Shown piece after piece: positions 24,663 to 33,662 of a stretch of DNA of 64,000 nucleotides (position 1 is its first letter; each line of letters starts with the position of its first letter). The position numbers and the translations under genes are program-made. This stretch comes from Pirellulales bacterium (GTDB lineage Bacteria > Planctomycetota > Planctomycetia > Pirellulales > JACPPG01): the NCBI GenBank assembly GCA_035546535.1, contig DASZWQ010000050.1:1-64000 (forward strand). Direction: 5' to 3'. Under the pieces are notes generated by a model, which saw nothing but the letters and a program-made list of their open reading frames with translations, did not search any database and was not told the origin of the DNA.

Positions 24663-26615
24663 CTATTCGGCCGAAGCGGTCGCGCTTTCGGACGCATCGG
24701 CCGCGCCCGCCGCCGGCACGAACCATTCGCCGCGCAACCAATCGGCGAGGAGCGACAATTCCTCGGCCGTCAAGCGATGCTGCGTAGGATCGTCCCCCGC
24801 GGCAAATTCCGGCATGCGGTCGTTCTTGTCGCCGTAGAAGCGCTCGTGCCCGGGGTTGCTGATCATACCGATCAACCATTCGCGCGAACCAAAGCCGGTC
24901 AGGTCGGGCGCGGCGCCCAGATCGCCCGCGTCGTGGAAATGATGGCAGTTCGTGCAACCCGCGGTTTCCTTGATCAGCGCGGCGCCGGCCGTGATCGTGG
25001 CGGCGTCCTTGGCGTCGACCGTGGCTTGCGCGGGCAGCTTTGACTCGGCCGAAAGCGCGACGACGACGTCGTGCCGCTGGGTGTCGGAGAGCGCTTTGAA
25101 CTCATCCCCCTGCACGAAGCCGACCATGTCGCCTTCCTTGTGCGCGGTATGGCCGAAATACCGATCCGAGGCAATCTTGTCCGGGTCCAAAAGGCCCGCG
25201 ATCCAAGCGCGGCTGGCGAAGCCGAACAGGTCCGGCGCGGTAGATTTCTCGATTTGCTGGCTCTCACGCGCCGGATCAACATGCGTGTGACAGGCGGCAC
25301 AATGCTGTTCGAATAGCTCCGGCCCGCGCGTCTTCGCGTCGCTGCGCAACAAGGAGAGCGCGCCGGTCGGCGGAATCTCGAGCCCGCGCGCCAGTTCCAC
25401 GGCGCGGCGCGAGGCGGCTTCGGCGTGCTCGACCGCCTCGAGATAATCGCGTGACAAAGTCCAGCGCTCGTGCGCCTTCTCGTTGTCCGGACTTGGCTCG
25501 GCGATCCACCGCGACTGCCGGTCCGCCCACATGGCCTGGCCGGTCAAGATCGTGACGCCGATCAGCAAGCAAAGAAGCAGCCCAACATTGAAGCGATGCC
25601 CCAGCTTCCAGCGACCGAGAAAGGGCATCAAGAACAACAGCCCCATGACGGCGCCGGGGATAATGATGCCGCCGATCAGCTCGCCGGTTTCGGGATTCGA
25701 TTCGAACAGCTTCAAAAACTGAAACAGGAACAAGAAATACCATTCCGGGCGCGCAGCGGAATAGGGCGTGGCACCATCGGCAGGCGCTCCCAGCTCGGCG
25801 CCCAACACGTCGCCGGCCTTATCCGAAACGAGCAAGTTGGCGATGCCCTGTTCACTGCCCAAGCCCGGCAAGATCGTGAGGAACAACACGACCGCCAGCA
25901 CCGCCAGGCAAGCCACGGCGTCTTTCAACACCTGGTCAGGCCAGAAGCTGCCGTGCTCCCCCTTCAGCGGTTGCTTGGCGTGCAAGCCGTGGCGGCGGAA
26001 GAGCGCGACGTGCAGGACCAGAAATCCAACGAGCGCCCCCGGCAGTACGCCGGCGTGCAAAGCGAAGAAGCGCGTCAGCGTGTGATGACCATATTCCGGA
26101 CCGCCGACGATGAGCCGCTGCAGTTGCTCACCCACGCCGGGCACGATGCTGGCGATATTCGTGGCCACGATCGTGGCCCAGTAGCCCTTCTGATCCCACG
26201 GCAGCAAGTAGCCGGTCAGCGACAAGCCGAGCACGATCTGCATCAGCATCAGGCCGAGCCAGAAGTTCACTTCGCGCGGCGCGCGATAGGCCCCGTCGAT
26301 GACGACCTGCATCAGGTGCAGCGCCAACAAGACCACCATGGCCTGGGCCATGAAGTGATGGATGCCGCGCAGCAGCCAGCCGCCTTGCATTTCGTGCTGG
26401 ATGTAATAAACGCTTTCCCAAGCCGTCTGGCTGCTGGGCGCGTACGACATCCACAGAAACACGCCCGTGATCGCTTGCACGGTGAAGGCAAAGACCAGCG
26501 TGCTTCCCCACACGTAGCGCCAGCGCGCGCCGCCGGGCACGTGCTCGTACAGGGCCGCGTGCAGAAGATCGGCGATGCCCGTGCGATGATCGAGCCATTT
26601 TACAAGAGCTTTCAT
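24663..26615 (-). CDS. Cytochrome b fused to a dihaem cytochrome c
   Basis: A 650-residue quinol-oxidising membrane protein. Residues 1 to about 370 are a full-length cytochrome b, with haem-ligand His pairs (HHFMAQAMVVLLALH and FALHAGVLPGALVGFLVLH) and the Qo-site PEWY motif in RPEWYFLF. The C-terminal portion has two c-type haem sites, CAACH (about residue 453) and CTNCH (about 575), in periplasmic domains. It replaces a separate cytochrome c1/c. It shares ATGA with the upstream Rieske gene, so the two form a minimal bc-type complex that should pass electrons from menaquinol or ubiquinol to a terminal oxidase or carrier. Confidence 0.95.
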   Translation of the reverse strand: MKALVKWLDHRTGIADLLHAALYEHVPGGARWRYVWGSTLVFAFTVQAITGVFLWMSYAPSSQTAWESVYYIQHEMQGGWLLRGIHHFMAQAMVVLLALHLMQVVIDGAYRAPREVNFWLGLMLMQIVLGLSLTGYLLPWDQKGYWATIVATNIASIVPGVGEQLQRLIVGGPEYGHHTLTRFFALHAGVLPGALVGFLVLHVALFRRHGLHAKQPLKGEHGSFWPDQVLKDAVACLAVLAVVLFLTILPGLGSEQGIANLLVSDKAGDVLGAELGAPADGATPYSAARPEWYFLFLFQFLKLFESNPETGELIGGIIIPGAVMGLLFLMPFLGRWKLGHRFNVGLLLCLLIGVTILTGQAMWADRQSRWIAEPSPDNEKAHERWTLSRDYLEAVEHAEAASRRAVELARGLEIPPTGALSLLRSDAKTRGPELFEQHCAACHTHVDPARESQQIEKSTAPDLFGFASRAWIAGLLDPDKIASDRYFGHTAHKEGDMVGFVQGDEFKALSDTQRHDVVVALSAESKLPAQATVDAKDAATITAGAALIKETAGCTNCHHFHDAGDLGAAPDLTGFGSREWLIGMISNPGHERFYGDKNDRMPEFAAGDDPTQHRLTAEELSLLADWLRGEWFVPAAGAADASESATASAE

Positions 26616-27184
26616 GCCTTGGGGTCCTTCGCCGTGCGGCCCGTGAAGAAGTTCTCGAATTTCACCCACACCGCCGTGCCCGACCCGTCGTCGCGCACTT
26701 CACACTCGAGCGTGTCCAACCCGCGCGGGCTGGGGCCGGAGAGCACCTTGCCCTCCAGGTCGAAGGCGCTCGTATGGCAAGGGCATTGGAAAATGTCGCG
26801 CGGGGCGTCGAACGAAACCGAACAGCCCAGGTGCGGGCAGATGACGTTAAAGGCTTCGACCTTGTCCTGGCCGCTTTCGCGCCGCAGATACACCGCGCCG
26901 ATCGGGGCAGGGGGGTGTTTCGTCCAAGCATCGCGCCGATCGGCCACCACCGGAAAGCGGCGCGGCTTGCCATCGGCCGGCAATGCGTCGAGCCGCGCGA
27001 CCCGCAAGAACTGACCGTTACCTCCTTTGCGCCGCAACGGATCGGCAAGCACGGCGAGGCCCGCCAAAAACGGGCAAACCACGAGCAGCCCACCAATCAC
27101 GACCGCGCTGAACTTGGCGAAGAATCCCCGCCGGTCATCCGCCGGGGGCGCGGAGGGCAGGGGAGGGGAGGGGGATGCGGACAT
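26612..27184 (-). CDS. Rieske 2Fe-2S protein of the bc-type complex
   Basis: A 190-residue membrane-anchored iron-sulfur protein. The N-terminal transmembrane helix (AVVIGGLLVVCPFLAGLAVL) precedes the cluster-binding boxes CPHLGC and CPCHTSAF, which give the Cys/His ligands and the stabilising disulfide Cys. The short Pro/Ser-rich N-terminus (SASPSPPLPSAPP) is encoded by a cluster of G-rich polar motifs. The gene is first of a two-gene operon and overlaps the cytochrome b-c gene by 4 bp. It transfers electrons from quinol to the fused cytochrome c domains. Confidence 0.95.
   Translation of the reverse strand: MSASPSPPLPSAPPADDRRGFFAKFSAVVIGGLLVVCPFLAGLAVLADPLRRKGGNGQFLRVARLDALPADGKPRRFPVVADRRDAWTKHPPAPIGAVYLRRESGQDKVEAFNVICPHLGCSVSFDAPRDIFQCPCHTSAFDLEGKVLSGPSPRGLDTLECEVRDDGSGTAVWVKFENFFTGRTAKDPKA
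26904..26915 (+). repeat. GGGNAGGG polar motif cluster L3
   Basis: GGGCAGGG at 26905-26912, antisense to the Rieske gene (encodes PPAP there). Confidence 0.8.
27152..27174 (+). repeat. GGGNAGGG polar motif cluster L4
   Basis: Three overlapping matches (27155-27162, 27160-27167, 27165-27172), antisense to the Pro/Ser-rich Rieske N-terminus. Confidence 0.85.
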
Positions 27185-27391
27185 GGCGAAACTCCTTACG
27201 TCGCGGCCGATTCCAACGAATGCATTTCCTTACGCAATCGAACGACTTCATGGCGGCCCGACCCCGGCACCAGCACACGAGCCCCAGGGCTCGAGCGGGC
27301 GCGGGTTCGACGGCAACAATACGGCAAACGACGAATCAATTTGTGGGAACGAGATCGAGGCGGGAATCGTTGGCGGGGCGAACGCCCAGGA

Positions 27392-28375
27392 TTATCGCAT
27401 CGCCGCGCGCACGGCGTCAAGCACGCGTGGCTCGGCCGTGGCCAACGGTCCCGGCACCATCGCGCCAGCCGCGGCTTTGTGCCCGCCGCCGCCGAAGGTC
27501 TCGGCCATCCGGCTGCAATCGAGCCCCGCGCGGCTACGAAAGCTGACTTTCACGCGGCCATCCTGCTGCTCGACGAAAATCACCGCGACCTCGGTCCCGG
27601 CGATGACGAGCGTCATGTTCACGACATCCTCGGTATCGGCCGGCGCGGCGCCCGTGGCCTCGAAGTCTTCGCGCGTCACGGACGTAAACACCAGGCGTCC
27701 GTTGAGCTCGGTCTGTGTGCGCGCCAAAATCCGCCCGCGCAGTTGCACGCGCGCCAGCGTGTCCTGCTCGTAGATGGTGTTGTAAATCGCGTCGGGCCGG
27801 GCCCCGGCATCGACGAGCGCCCCCGCGAAGCGGAACGTATCGCCCGTGGTCGAGGCAAAGCGCAGCCAGCCGGTGTCGGTGGCGATCGCCGCGAAGAGTG
27901 GCCTGGCGATCTCGGGGGTCAGTTGAACGCCCAGCTCGCGGGCGGCCTCTTGCACCAGGCGGCCGGTCGCCTCGGCCTGCGTGTTGCGAAACACCTCGGC
28001 GCCGAGATCGTCGCTGCTGATGTGATGATCGAGGATGACTTTCTTGGCCTTCGTGGCGCGGATGACGTCCCCCATCTCGCCCAGCTGCGCCCAGGCGCTT
28101 GTATCGAGCACCATCAGGCAGTCGTAATCCATGAGCTCCGCGAGCGTCACGTCGCGCCCCAGAACCTGAATGCGATTCTGGGGATCGATAAACGCCAGGT
28201 TGGCGGGCGTGGCCTGCGCGTTGACGATGCGCGCCTCTTTGCCGAGCGCGGCGAGCACTTGCGCCATTCCCAGCTCGCTGCCCAAAGCGTCGCAATCGGG
28301 ACGCAAGTGGCTGGTCAGGATGAAACGCTGATGCGCCTGCACCAGTTCGACAAATCGACGCCAGTCAATCGACAT
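27392..28375 (-). CDS. nrnA: DHH-family phosphoesterase, NrnA-like oligoribonuclease/pAp phosphatase
   Basis: A 327-residue cytoplasmic Mn-dependent phosphoesterase. DHH-domain motifs appear in order: SHLRPDCDALGSE (motif I), VLDTSAW, then LDHHISSDDLG (the DHH box). The C-terminal DHHA1 domain ends with GGGGHKAAAG. NrnA relatives degrade nanoRNAs and 3'-phosphoadenosine 5'-phosphate. The ATG at 28375 precedes the conserved region; an upstream start at 28390 would add five residues. It lies 56 bp downstream of ribF on the same strand, a linkage seen in other bacteria. Confidence 0.9.
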   Translation of the reverse strand: MSIDWRRFVELVQAHQRFILTSHLRPDCDALGSELGMAQVLAALGKEARIVNAQATPANLAFIDPQNRIQVLGRDVTLAELMDYDCLMVLDTSAWAQLGEMGDVIRATKAKKVILDHHISSDDLGAEVFRNTQAEATGRLVQEAARELGVQLTPEIARPLFAAIATDTGWLRFASTTGDTFRFAGALVDAGARPDAIYNTIYEQDTLARVQLRGRILARTQTELNGRLVFTSVTREDFEATGAAPADTEDVVNMTLVIAGTEVAVIFVEQQDGRVKVSFRSRAGLDCSRMAETFGGGGHKAAAGAMVPGPLATAEPRVLDAVRAAMR

Positions 28376-28431
28376 TGCGCAATCAACCACTCGCGGTGTG
28401 GGACCAAAAATCCATCATAACCCGCGATCGA

Positions 28432-29364
28432 TCAACTGCGATACGCGGTCGCCATTTGTCGCGCCTGGACGACGTCGCGGCGCAGCTGTGCCTGCAACTC
28501 GTCGACATTGGCAAACGGATGAATGTCCCTTAGCCGGCCCAGGAAGTCAACCTCCAGGGGCTGGCCGTAAAGCGTTCCTGCGAAGTCGATCAGGTGTACT
28601 TCGAGCTTGAGGGCTTGCTCGCCGAAGGTCGGGTTCGGGCCGACGTTGATCGCCGCCGGCCAGGAACTTCCGCCGTGCCATGCCAGCCCTGCGTAGACAC
28701 CCAAGCCGGGAAGTAACGTGTCGACGGCGGCGAGGTTGGCCGTCGGGAAACCAATCTTGCTACCCCGTGCGGCGCCGTGGGTGACCATGCCGCGCAGTCG
28801 ATAAGGGGCCGTCAGCAGGTCGCGAGCCGCGTCAACCTGACCGGCGCTCAGCAGGCGCCTCACGCGCGAACTGGAAACGATTTCCCCGTCGATGACGACC
28901 GGCGGAACGATTTCCAGCTGCATCGCAGCGGCCGTGGTCAATTGCCGTAACACGTCGATCGTGCCACTGCGATTGCGACCAAAATAAAAATTCGGTCCCT
29001 CGACCATGGCCCGCGCGTCGAGCGCGCCGCGGACGATCTGATCAAAAAACTGCTGCGCATCGAGCGCCAGCAGGGCCTCGTCGGTGGGATAGGCAATAAT
29101 GGCGTCGACGCCCAGGCTGGCTAATAGCTCCGCCTTGTGATCGGTCCAGGTCAACGGCGGCGGGGCTTCGGCTGGGCGCAACAGCCGCACCGGATGCGGA
29201 TCGAATGTGAAAACCACCGCCGGGCCGTTTACGTCCCGCGCCTTGGCCAGCAGCCGTTCCACGATCCGCGCGTGGCCGCGATGAACGCCATCGAAATTGC
29301 CGATCGCGATCGCGCCCGAGCGCAACTCGGAGGGAAGCGTGGCCAGATCGCGAAAGAGCTTCAC
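28432..29364 (-). CDS. ribF: Bifunctional riboflavin kinase / FAD synthetase
   Basis: A 310-residue enzyme making FMN and FAD from riboflavin. The N-terminal nucleotidyltransferase domain has GNFDGVHRGH, FTFDPHPVRL and the YFGRNRSG segment. The C-terminal kinase domain has GAARGSKIGFPTANL and NVGPNPTFGE, with its catalytic Glu in LKLEVHLIDF. Length matches the family (about 305-315). The leader upstream of the ATG carries a cluster of G-rich polar motifs at 29375-29393, with no clear Shine-Dalgarno. Likely co-transcribed with nrnA. Confidence 0.95.
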   Translation of the reverse strand: MKLFRDLATLPSELRSGAIAIGNFDGVHRGHARIVERLLAKARDVNGPAVVFTFDPHPVRLLRPAEAPPPLTWTDHKAELLASLGVDAIIAYPTDEALLALDAQQFFDQIVRGALDARAMVEGPNFYFGRNRSGTIDVLRQLTTAAAMQLEIVPPVVIDGEIVSSSRVRRLLSAGQVDAARDLLTAPYRLRGMVTHGAARGSKIGFPTANLAAVDTLLPGLGVYAGLAWHGGSSWPAAINVGPNPTFGEQALKLEVHLIDFAGTLYGQPLEVDFLGRLRDIHPFANVDELQAQLRRDVVQARQMATAYRS

Positions 29365-29374
29365 AGTCGCCAGA

Positions 29375-29393
29375 GCAGGGGAGGGCAGGGGGG
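29375..29393 (+). repeat. GGGNAGGG polar motif cluster L5
   Basis: Two overlapping matches (29378-29385, 29383-29390) in the ribF leader, 11 bp from its ATG and antisense to it. Confidence 0.85.
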
Positions 29394-29482
29394 TTCAAGA
29401 CGCGCCAGGCCCATTATGGCTAGGGGGCGTCCGGCCGGTCAAACCGCGAAGGCCGGATCCGCAAGCGTTGCCGTGCAGTGGT

Positions 29483-30319
29483 TCATTCCAGAATCCACTC
29501 CACAACCTGGGCCAATCCGTCGCTATTATTGCAAGGGGCAATGCGGTCGGCCGCGGCTTTGACTTCCTCCTGGGCGTTTCCCATAGCGACCCCCAGACCG
29601 GCCGCGCGAATCATCGGAATGTCGTTGACGTCGTCGCCGACGGCGCAGATTTCGTCATCCGCGATTTGCCAATCGCGGGCCAGCCGCTCGATGCCACTCC
29701 ACTTCGTCGCGCCGGCCGGAGCAATCTCGCACATGTAGCCGACATAGCGCGGGCTGCGCAACACATGCACGTATAGATCTTGCGGATAGCGAGCTTCCAG
29801 CTGCGCGGCGAGCGCGAGCATCTCGGACCGCGTCCCCATGGCGAAACCGGAAAAAATGCCTTCCGGCGGATTTTCGACCAGCGTCGGACACAAACGCTGA
29901 CAATCAGGATTCATCCGAAAGAATTCGGCCAGCTCCGGCTTCGCGCCTTCGATGCTGCGGCAATACATGTCGAAGCCTTGCCCATACGTATCGGCGTATA
30001 GCACCGGCTCGTACCCGGCCGCGGCAACGAGTTGCAGCGAACCTTCGAGCACGCCCGGCGCGAACGCGGCACGATAGAGCGTGCGATGATCGAGCGGGTC
30101 CTTGATGAGCGCCCCCGAGGCCGTGACGAGCGGAACGTCGAGCTTCAAGGGTTCGACCAGCGGCAGCGCACGGCTGTAGCGCCGGCCCGTGGCCAGCACC
30201 ACACGAATGCCGGCCCGCACGGCGCGGGCGAGTGCCTCGCGCGTCGCGTCGGTCAGTTGATCCTGGCTGTTGACCAGCGTCCCGTCGATATCAATGGCCA
30301 GCAAGCGGTAACGAGACAT
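29483..30319 (-). CDS. Cof-type HAD-IIB phosphatase
   Basis: A 278-residue cytoplasmic hydrolase. HAD motif I is DIDGTLV (nucleophile Asp near residue 9), motif II TASGA, the sugar-phosphatase-like ATGRR follows, and motif IV is GDDVNDIPMI near residue 230. The cap domain at about 85-190 is the C2B type, typical of Cof/YidA phosphatases acting on sugar phosphates, FMN or pyridoxal phosphate. The substrate is not predictable. It is adjacent to the riboflavin genes but separated by 118 bp, so FMN hydrolysis is only a possibility. Confidence 0.9.
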   Translation of the reverse strand: MSRYRLLAIDIDGTLVNSQDQLTDATREALARAVRAGIRVVLATGRRYSRALPLVEPLKLDVPLVTASGALIKDPLDHRTLYRAAFAPGVLEGSLQLVAAAGYEPVLYADTYGQGFDMYCRSIEGAKPELAEFFRMNPDCQRLCPTLVENPPEGIFSGFAMGTRSEMLALAAQLEARYPQDLYVHVLRSPRYVGYMCEIAPAGATKWSGIERLARDWQIADDEICAVGDDVNDIPMIRAAGLGVAMGNAQEEVKAAADRIAPCNNSDGLAQVVEWILE

Positions 30320-30328
30320 GCAATTCGA

Positions 30329-30343
30329 GCAGGGGAGGGCAGG
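30329..30343 (+). repeat. GGGNAGGG polar motif cluster L6
   Basis: GGGGAGGG at 30332-30339 in the gap between the Cof-type phosphatase and radical SAM genes. Confidence 0.8.
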
Positions 30344-30360
30344 TAGGTAAAGTTCTTTCG

Positions 30361-32190
30361 TCACACCGCGTCGGCCATCGAGGCCAGCTGCAACACGGAA
30401 CGCGCTTGCTCCTTTTCGAGATACGTCCGTCCCTTGCGGACGTTGATGTGATCCCAGGGCAATCGCGCATCGAGCGGCTCGGTGTGGTGCAGCACGGTGG
30501 GAACGTCGATGCCGGCGTCCGCAAAAGCCTGCCACCAGCGGGCCGCGTCGAAATGCTCGCCCCAACTATCAAGCCGCGCTCCGCGCTGCCAGGCGAGCAA
30601 GATCGCGGCTCCGACCCGCCGGTCACCCCGGCTCAAGACCCCTTCGACGAGCGAGTCTTCGATCGGATGGCACTTGATGTCGACGGCACGGATGCGCCGC
30701 TTCTTCATCAGGTAGCCGCGCGCCCACCGCAAATACTCGCGCGACTGCATCCCATTCCACTGGTAAGGCGTATGCGGCTTGGGAACGAAGTTCGACACGC
30801 TGGCCGTGACTTTCGCGTAATGACCAAGTTCCTCCTTGCCGATGCGCGAGATCGTCTCGGCCATTTCGACAATGCCGTCCAGGTCGACCGGGCGCTCGCC
30901 GGGCAATCCGCACATGAAATACAGCTTCACGTGCCGCCAGCCGTGACGAAAAGCCTCGCGGCAGCCGACGTACAGATCCTCGTTCGTGATCTTCTTGCGA
31001 ATCTGCTCGCGCATGTCGTCGCGGGCGACCTCGGGCGCCAAAGTCAGCCCACGACGATCGCTCGACAACAGGGCCGCCACGCCGCGCAATTGCTCGTTGA
31101 CGCGCAAACTGGGCAAAGCCAGCTTCACCCCCAGCGGCTGAAACGTCTCGTGCATCCGCTCGAGCAACTCGCCGAACCACGGGTAGTCGCTCGAAGAGAG
31201 CGACAAGAGCGAAATCTCGCTGAAGCCCGTGTTTTGATAGGCGGCCAGCGCCGCGGCCACGATCGTTTCCACGCGCCGTACGCGTAGCGGCCGCTTGATT
31301 ACCGTGCTCTGGCAGAAGCGACACTGCCAGGGGCAGCCGCGCATGATCTCGATCGCAATGCGGTCGTGAACGCATTCCACGACCGGCACGATCGGCGCCA
31401 ACGGCAGCGGAAACCCATCGAAATCATCGATCACCGACGGTTCGATCGTCTGGGGCACCAACGCATGCGTGGGGCGCGTCGCGACCAGGTGACCGGCATC
31501 ATCATATTCGGCTTCGTACCAGCGCGGCACGTACGCAAACGGGAGCCGCGCGGCCAATTGCAATAGCGCGCGCTCCCGCTGATCGCGGCCGGCCATGCCG
31601 GATCGAGTCCCCTCGTCGGCCCTCATCGCTTCGCGGATGTCGAGCCAGGCGTCGCACAGCCGCGGCAAGCTCGGCTCGCCATCGCCAATGACGAACACAT
31701 CGATGAAATCGGCGAGCGGTTCCGGGTTCTGCGCACAGGGGCCGCCCGCGATCACGAGTGGATCGTCGAGCGTGCGGGCTTCGCCGGAAAGCGGTATGCC
31801 CCCCAGGTCGAGCATCGTGAGCACGTTGGTATACGACAGCTCGTATTGCAGCGTGAAGCCGAGGACGTCGAATTCCGAGAGCGGCGTGAAAGTCTCCAGG
31901 CTGTAGAGGGGCAGGGGAGCGGCGCGCAGCTCGCGCTCCATGTCGCCCCAGGGCGTGAAGACCCGTTCGCAGGACCAATCCTCGCGAGCGTTCATCAGCG
32001 TATACAGCACCTGCAGGCCGTGATGGCTCATGCCGATGGTGTACGTATCGGGAAAGGCGAGACAGAGCGTGCCGCGCACCTGGTCGTGGCGCTTGCGGAC
32101 CGAATTCAGCTCGCCGCCCAGATATTGCGCCGGCCGCTGCACCCGTGGCAGCAGTTGTTCGACCGATCTCTTCAGCCGCTCGTTGAGCAT
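30361..32190 (-). CDS. TIGR03960-family B12-binding-like radical SAM protein
   Basis: A protein of about 609 residues with an N-terminal cobalamin-binding-like region (about residues 30-180, containing PDTYTIGMSHHGLQVLY) and a radical SAM core. The 4Fe-4S cluster motif CxxxCxxC occurs in RGCPWQCRFCQ at about residue 290. Later segments ISLLSLSSSDYPW and VKLYFMCGLPGE match the family. The function of TIGR03960 proteins is unproven; tRNA or ribosomal modification has been suggested from neighbourhoods in other genomes. The ATG at 32190 (MLNERLKRSVE) fits the family start better than the GTG at 32238. Confidence 0.88.
   Translation of the reverse strand: MLNERLKRSVEQLLPRVQRPAQYLGGELNSVRKRHDQVRGTLCLAFPDTYTIGMSHHGLQVLYTLMNAREDWSCERVFTPWGDMERELRAAPLPLYSLETFTPLSEFDVLGFTLQYELSYTNVLTMLDLGGIPLSGEARTLDDPLVIAGGPCAQNPEPLADFIDVFVIGDGEPSLPRLCDAWLDIREAMRADEGTRSGMAGRDQRERALLQLAARLPFAYVPRWYEAEYDDAGHLVATRPTHALVPQTIEPSVIDDFDGFPLPLAPIVPVVECVHDRIAIEIMRGCPWQCRFCQSTVIKRPLRVRRVETIVAAALAAYQNTGFSEISLLSLSSSDYPWFGELLERMHETFQPLGVKLALPSLRVNEQLRGVAALLSSDRRGLTLAPEVARDDMREQIRKKITNEDLYVGCREAFRHGWRHVKLYFMCGLPGERPVDLDGIVEMAETISRIGKEELGHYAKVTASVSNFVPKPHTPYQWNGMQSREYLRWARGYLMKKRRIRAVDIKCHPIEDSLVEGVLSRGDRRVGAAILLAWQRGARLDSWGEHFDAARWWQAFADAGIDVPTVLHHTEPLDARLPWDHINVRKGRTYLEKEQARSVLQLASMADAV
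31907..31919 (+). repeat. GGGNAGGG polar motif cluster L7
   Basis: GGGCAGGG at 31909-31916, antisense to the radical SAM gene (encodes APLP). Confidence 0.8.
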
Positions 32191-32392
32191 GGAATCGAAA
32201 GCGACGGGAACGACCGCCTGCCATAAGTCAGGGACCACCGGGCAGAAGCGCCCTCGGGCAATCTATCCCGTGGCGCCGTCGGCGACAACACAAGCGGCGT
32301 AGACAATTGGCCCGCGGCCGGAGAGGATAGGGTTAGAGGGGTTCGAGGTTCCTGCGCCGCCGCGTACCAGCCCCGCGCTTGTCATCCACATC

Positions 32393-33640
32393 ATGCGATA
32401 TATGCGAACGTTGCCCTACCAGATCGCTAGCGTCGTGTTGCTGGGCCTTACTTTCCTTGGCACTCGCGCGGTCACCGCGCAAACGCCGGGCGAGTTCCAG
32501 CAAGCCCGCGAGCGCATGGTCGACGAAGACATCGTAGCGCCCGGAATCACCAACCGAGGCGTCATCGACTCGATGCGAAAAACGCCGCGGCACGAGTTCG
32601 TCCCGTCGGGCGAGCGGCAAAACTCGTATTACGACATGGCGCTGCCAATCGGGGCGGGACAGACGATCTCGCCTCCCTTTATCGTGGCCTACATGACCGA
32701 GCAGCTCGATCCGCAGCCAACCGACAAGGTGCTCGAGATCGGCACCGGCAGCGGCTTTCAGGCCGCCATTCTTTCGCCCCTGGTCGACAAGGTGTACTCG
32801 ATCGAGATCGTCGACACCTTGGGCAAGCGCGCCGCGGCAACGCTCAAGCGCCTGAAATACACGAACGTCACGACCAAGATCGGCGACGGCTACCAGGGCT
32901 GGCCCGAACATGCGCCGTTCGACAAGATCATCGTCACCTGTTCGCCCGAGAATGTGCCGAAGCCCTTGATCGAGCAACTCAAGGAAGGGGGCCGTATGAT
33001 CGTGCCGCTAGGGCAGCGCTACCAGCAGGTGCTGTACATGTTCCGCAAGGAGAACGGCGAGCTGGTTTCCGAAGCTTTGCGACCGACGCTCTTCGTCCCC
33101 ATGACCGGCACGGCCGAAGACCAGCGCAAGGTACTGCCCGACCCGCTGCACCCGTCGATCATCAACGGCAGTTTCGAAGAAACGAACCAGGCGGAAGACG
33201 CGCCGATCGGCTGGCACTACTTGCGGTTCGGCGAATTAACCGGCGGCGCGCCCGAAGGAAAACGGGCACTGACCTTTACCAACGACGTGCCGGGACGCGG
33301 CTGCCAGGCGCTGCAGGCTTTTCCGGTCGACGGACGCAAGGTCGATCAGCTCGACGTTTCCGCCTGGGTGAAGGTCAAAGATGCCGAACCCGGCCAGAAT
33401 CCCGATCAATTGCCGATGATGGCCATCACGTTTTACGACACGAAACGCGCGATGGTCGGGCAGCGCGGACTGGGGCCGTGGCGCGGTACCGCCAACTGGA
33501 AGCACGAGGAAGGGCGCGTCCGCGTGCCGAGTAACGCCCGCGAAGCCATCGTCCGCATCGGCCTCTTGGGCGGAGTGGGCGAAGTGTCGTTCGACGACGT
33601 GCAAATTCGCGGCGTGCTCAAGGGAGAGAAAGCGAAATAG
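32393..33640 (+). CDS. Exported protein-L-isoaspartate O-methyltransferase with C-terminal beta domain
   Basis: A 415-residue protein. A signal peptide (about residues 1-30, ending AVTAQ) is followed by a complete PCMT domain to about residue 240: VDEDIVAPGI, YYDMALPIGAGQTIS, the SAM-binding VLEIGTGSGFQAAI and IIVTCSPENVP. The remaining 170 residues resemble a jelly-roll carbohydrate-binding module (SIINGSFEE near its start, VSFDDVQIRG at its end). The enzyme would repair isoaspartyl residues in exported or envelope proteins, but SAM supply outside the cytoplasm is unexplained. Divergent from the radical SAM gene. ATG at 32402 is an alternative start. Confidence 0.88.
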   Translation: MRYMRTLPYQIASVVLLGLTFLGTRAVTAQTPGEFQQARERMVDEDIVAPGITNRGVIDSMRKTPRHEFVPSGERQNSYYDMALPIGAGQTISPPFIVAYMTEQLDPQPTDKVLEIGTGSGFQAAILSPLVDKVYSIEIVDTLGKRAAATLKRLKYTNVTTKIGDGYQGWPEHAPFDKIIVTCSPENVPKPLIEQLKEGGRMIVPLGQRYQQVLYMFRKENGELVSEALRPTLFVPMTGTAEDQRKVLPDPLHPSIINGSFEETNQAEDAPIGWHYLRFGELTGGAPEGKRALTFTNDVPGRGCQALQAFPVDGRKVDQLDVSAWVKVKDAEPGQNPDQLPMMAITFYDTKRAMVGQRGLGPWRGTANWKHEEGRVRVPSNAREAIVRIGLLGGVGEVSFDDVQIRGVLKGEKAK

Positions 33641-33662
33641 CGCCGACTGCAAATCGTTTTCT

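Noticed and set aside
25470-27014. 514-codon + strand frame over the cytochrome b and Rieske genes
   Set aside because: Antisense to two genes with haem and iron-sulfur motifs.
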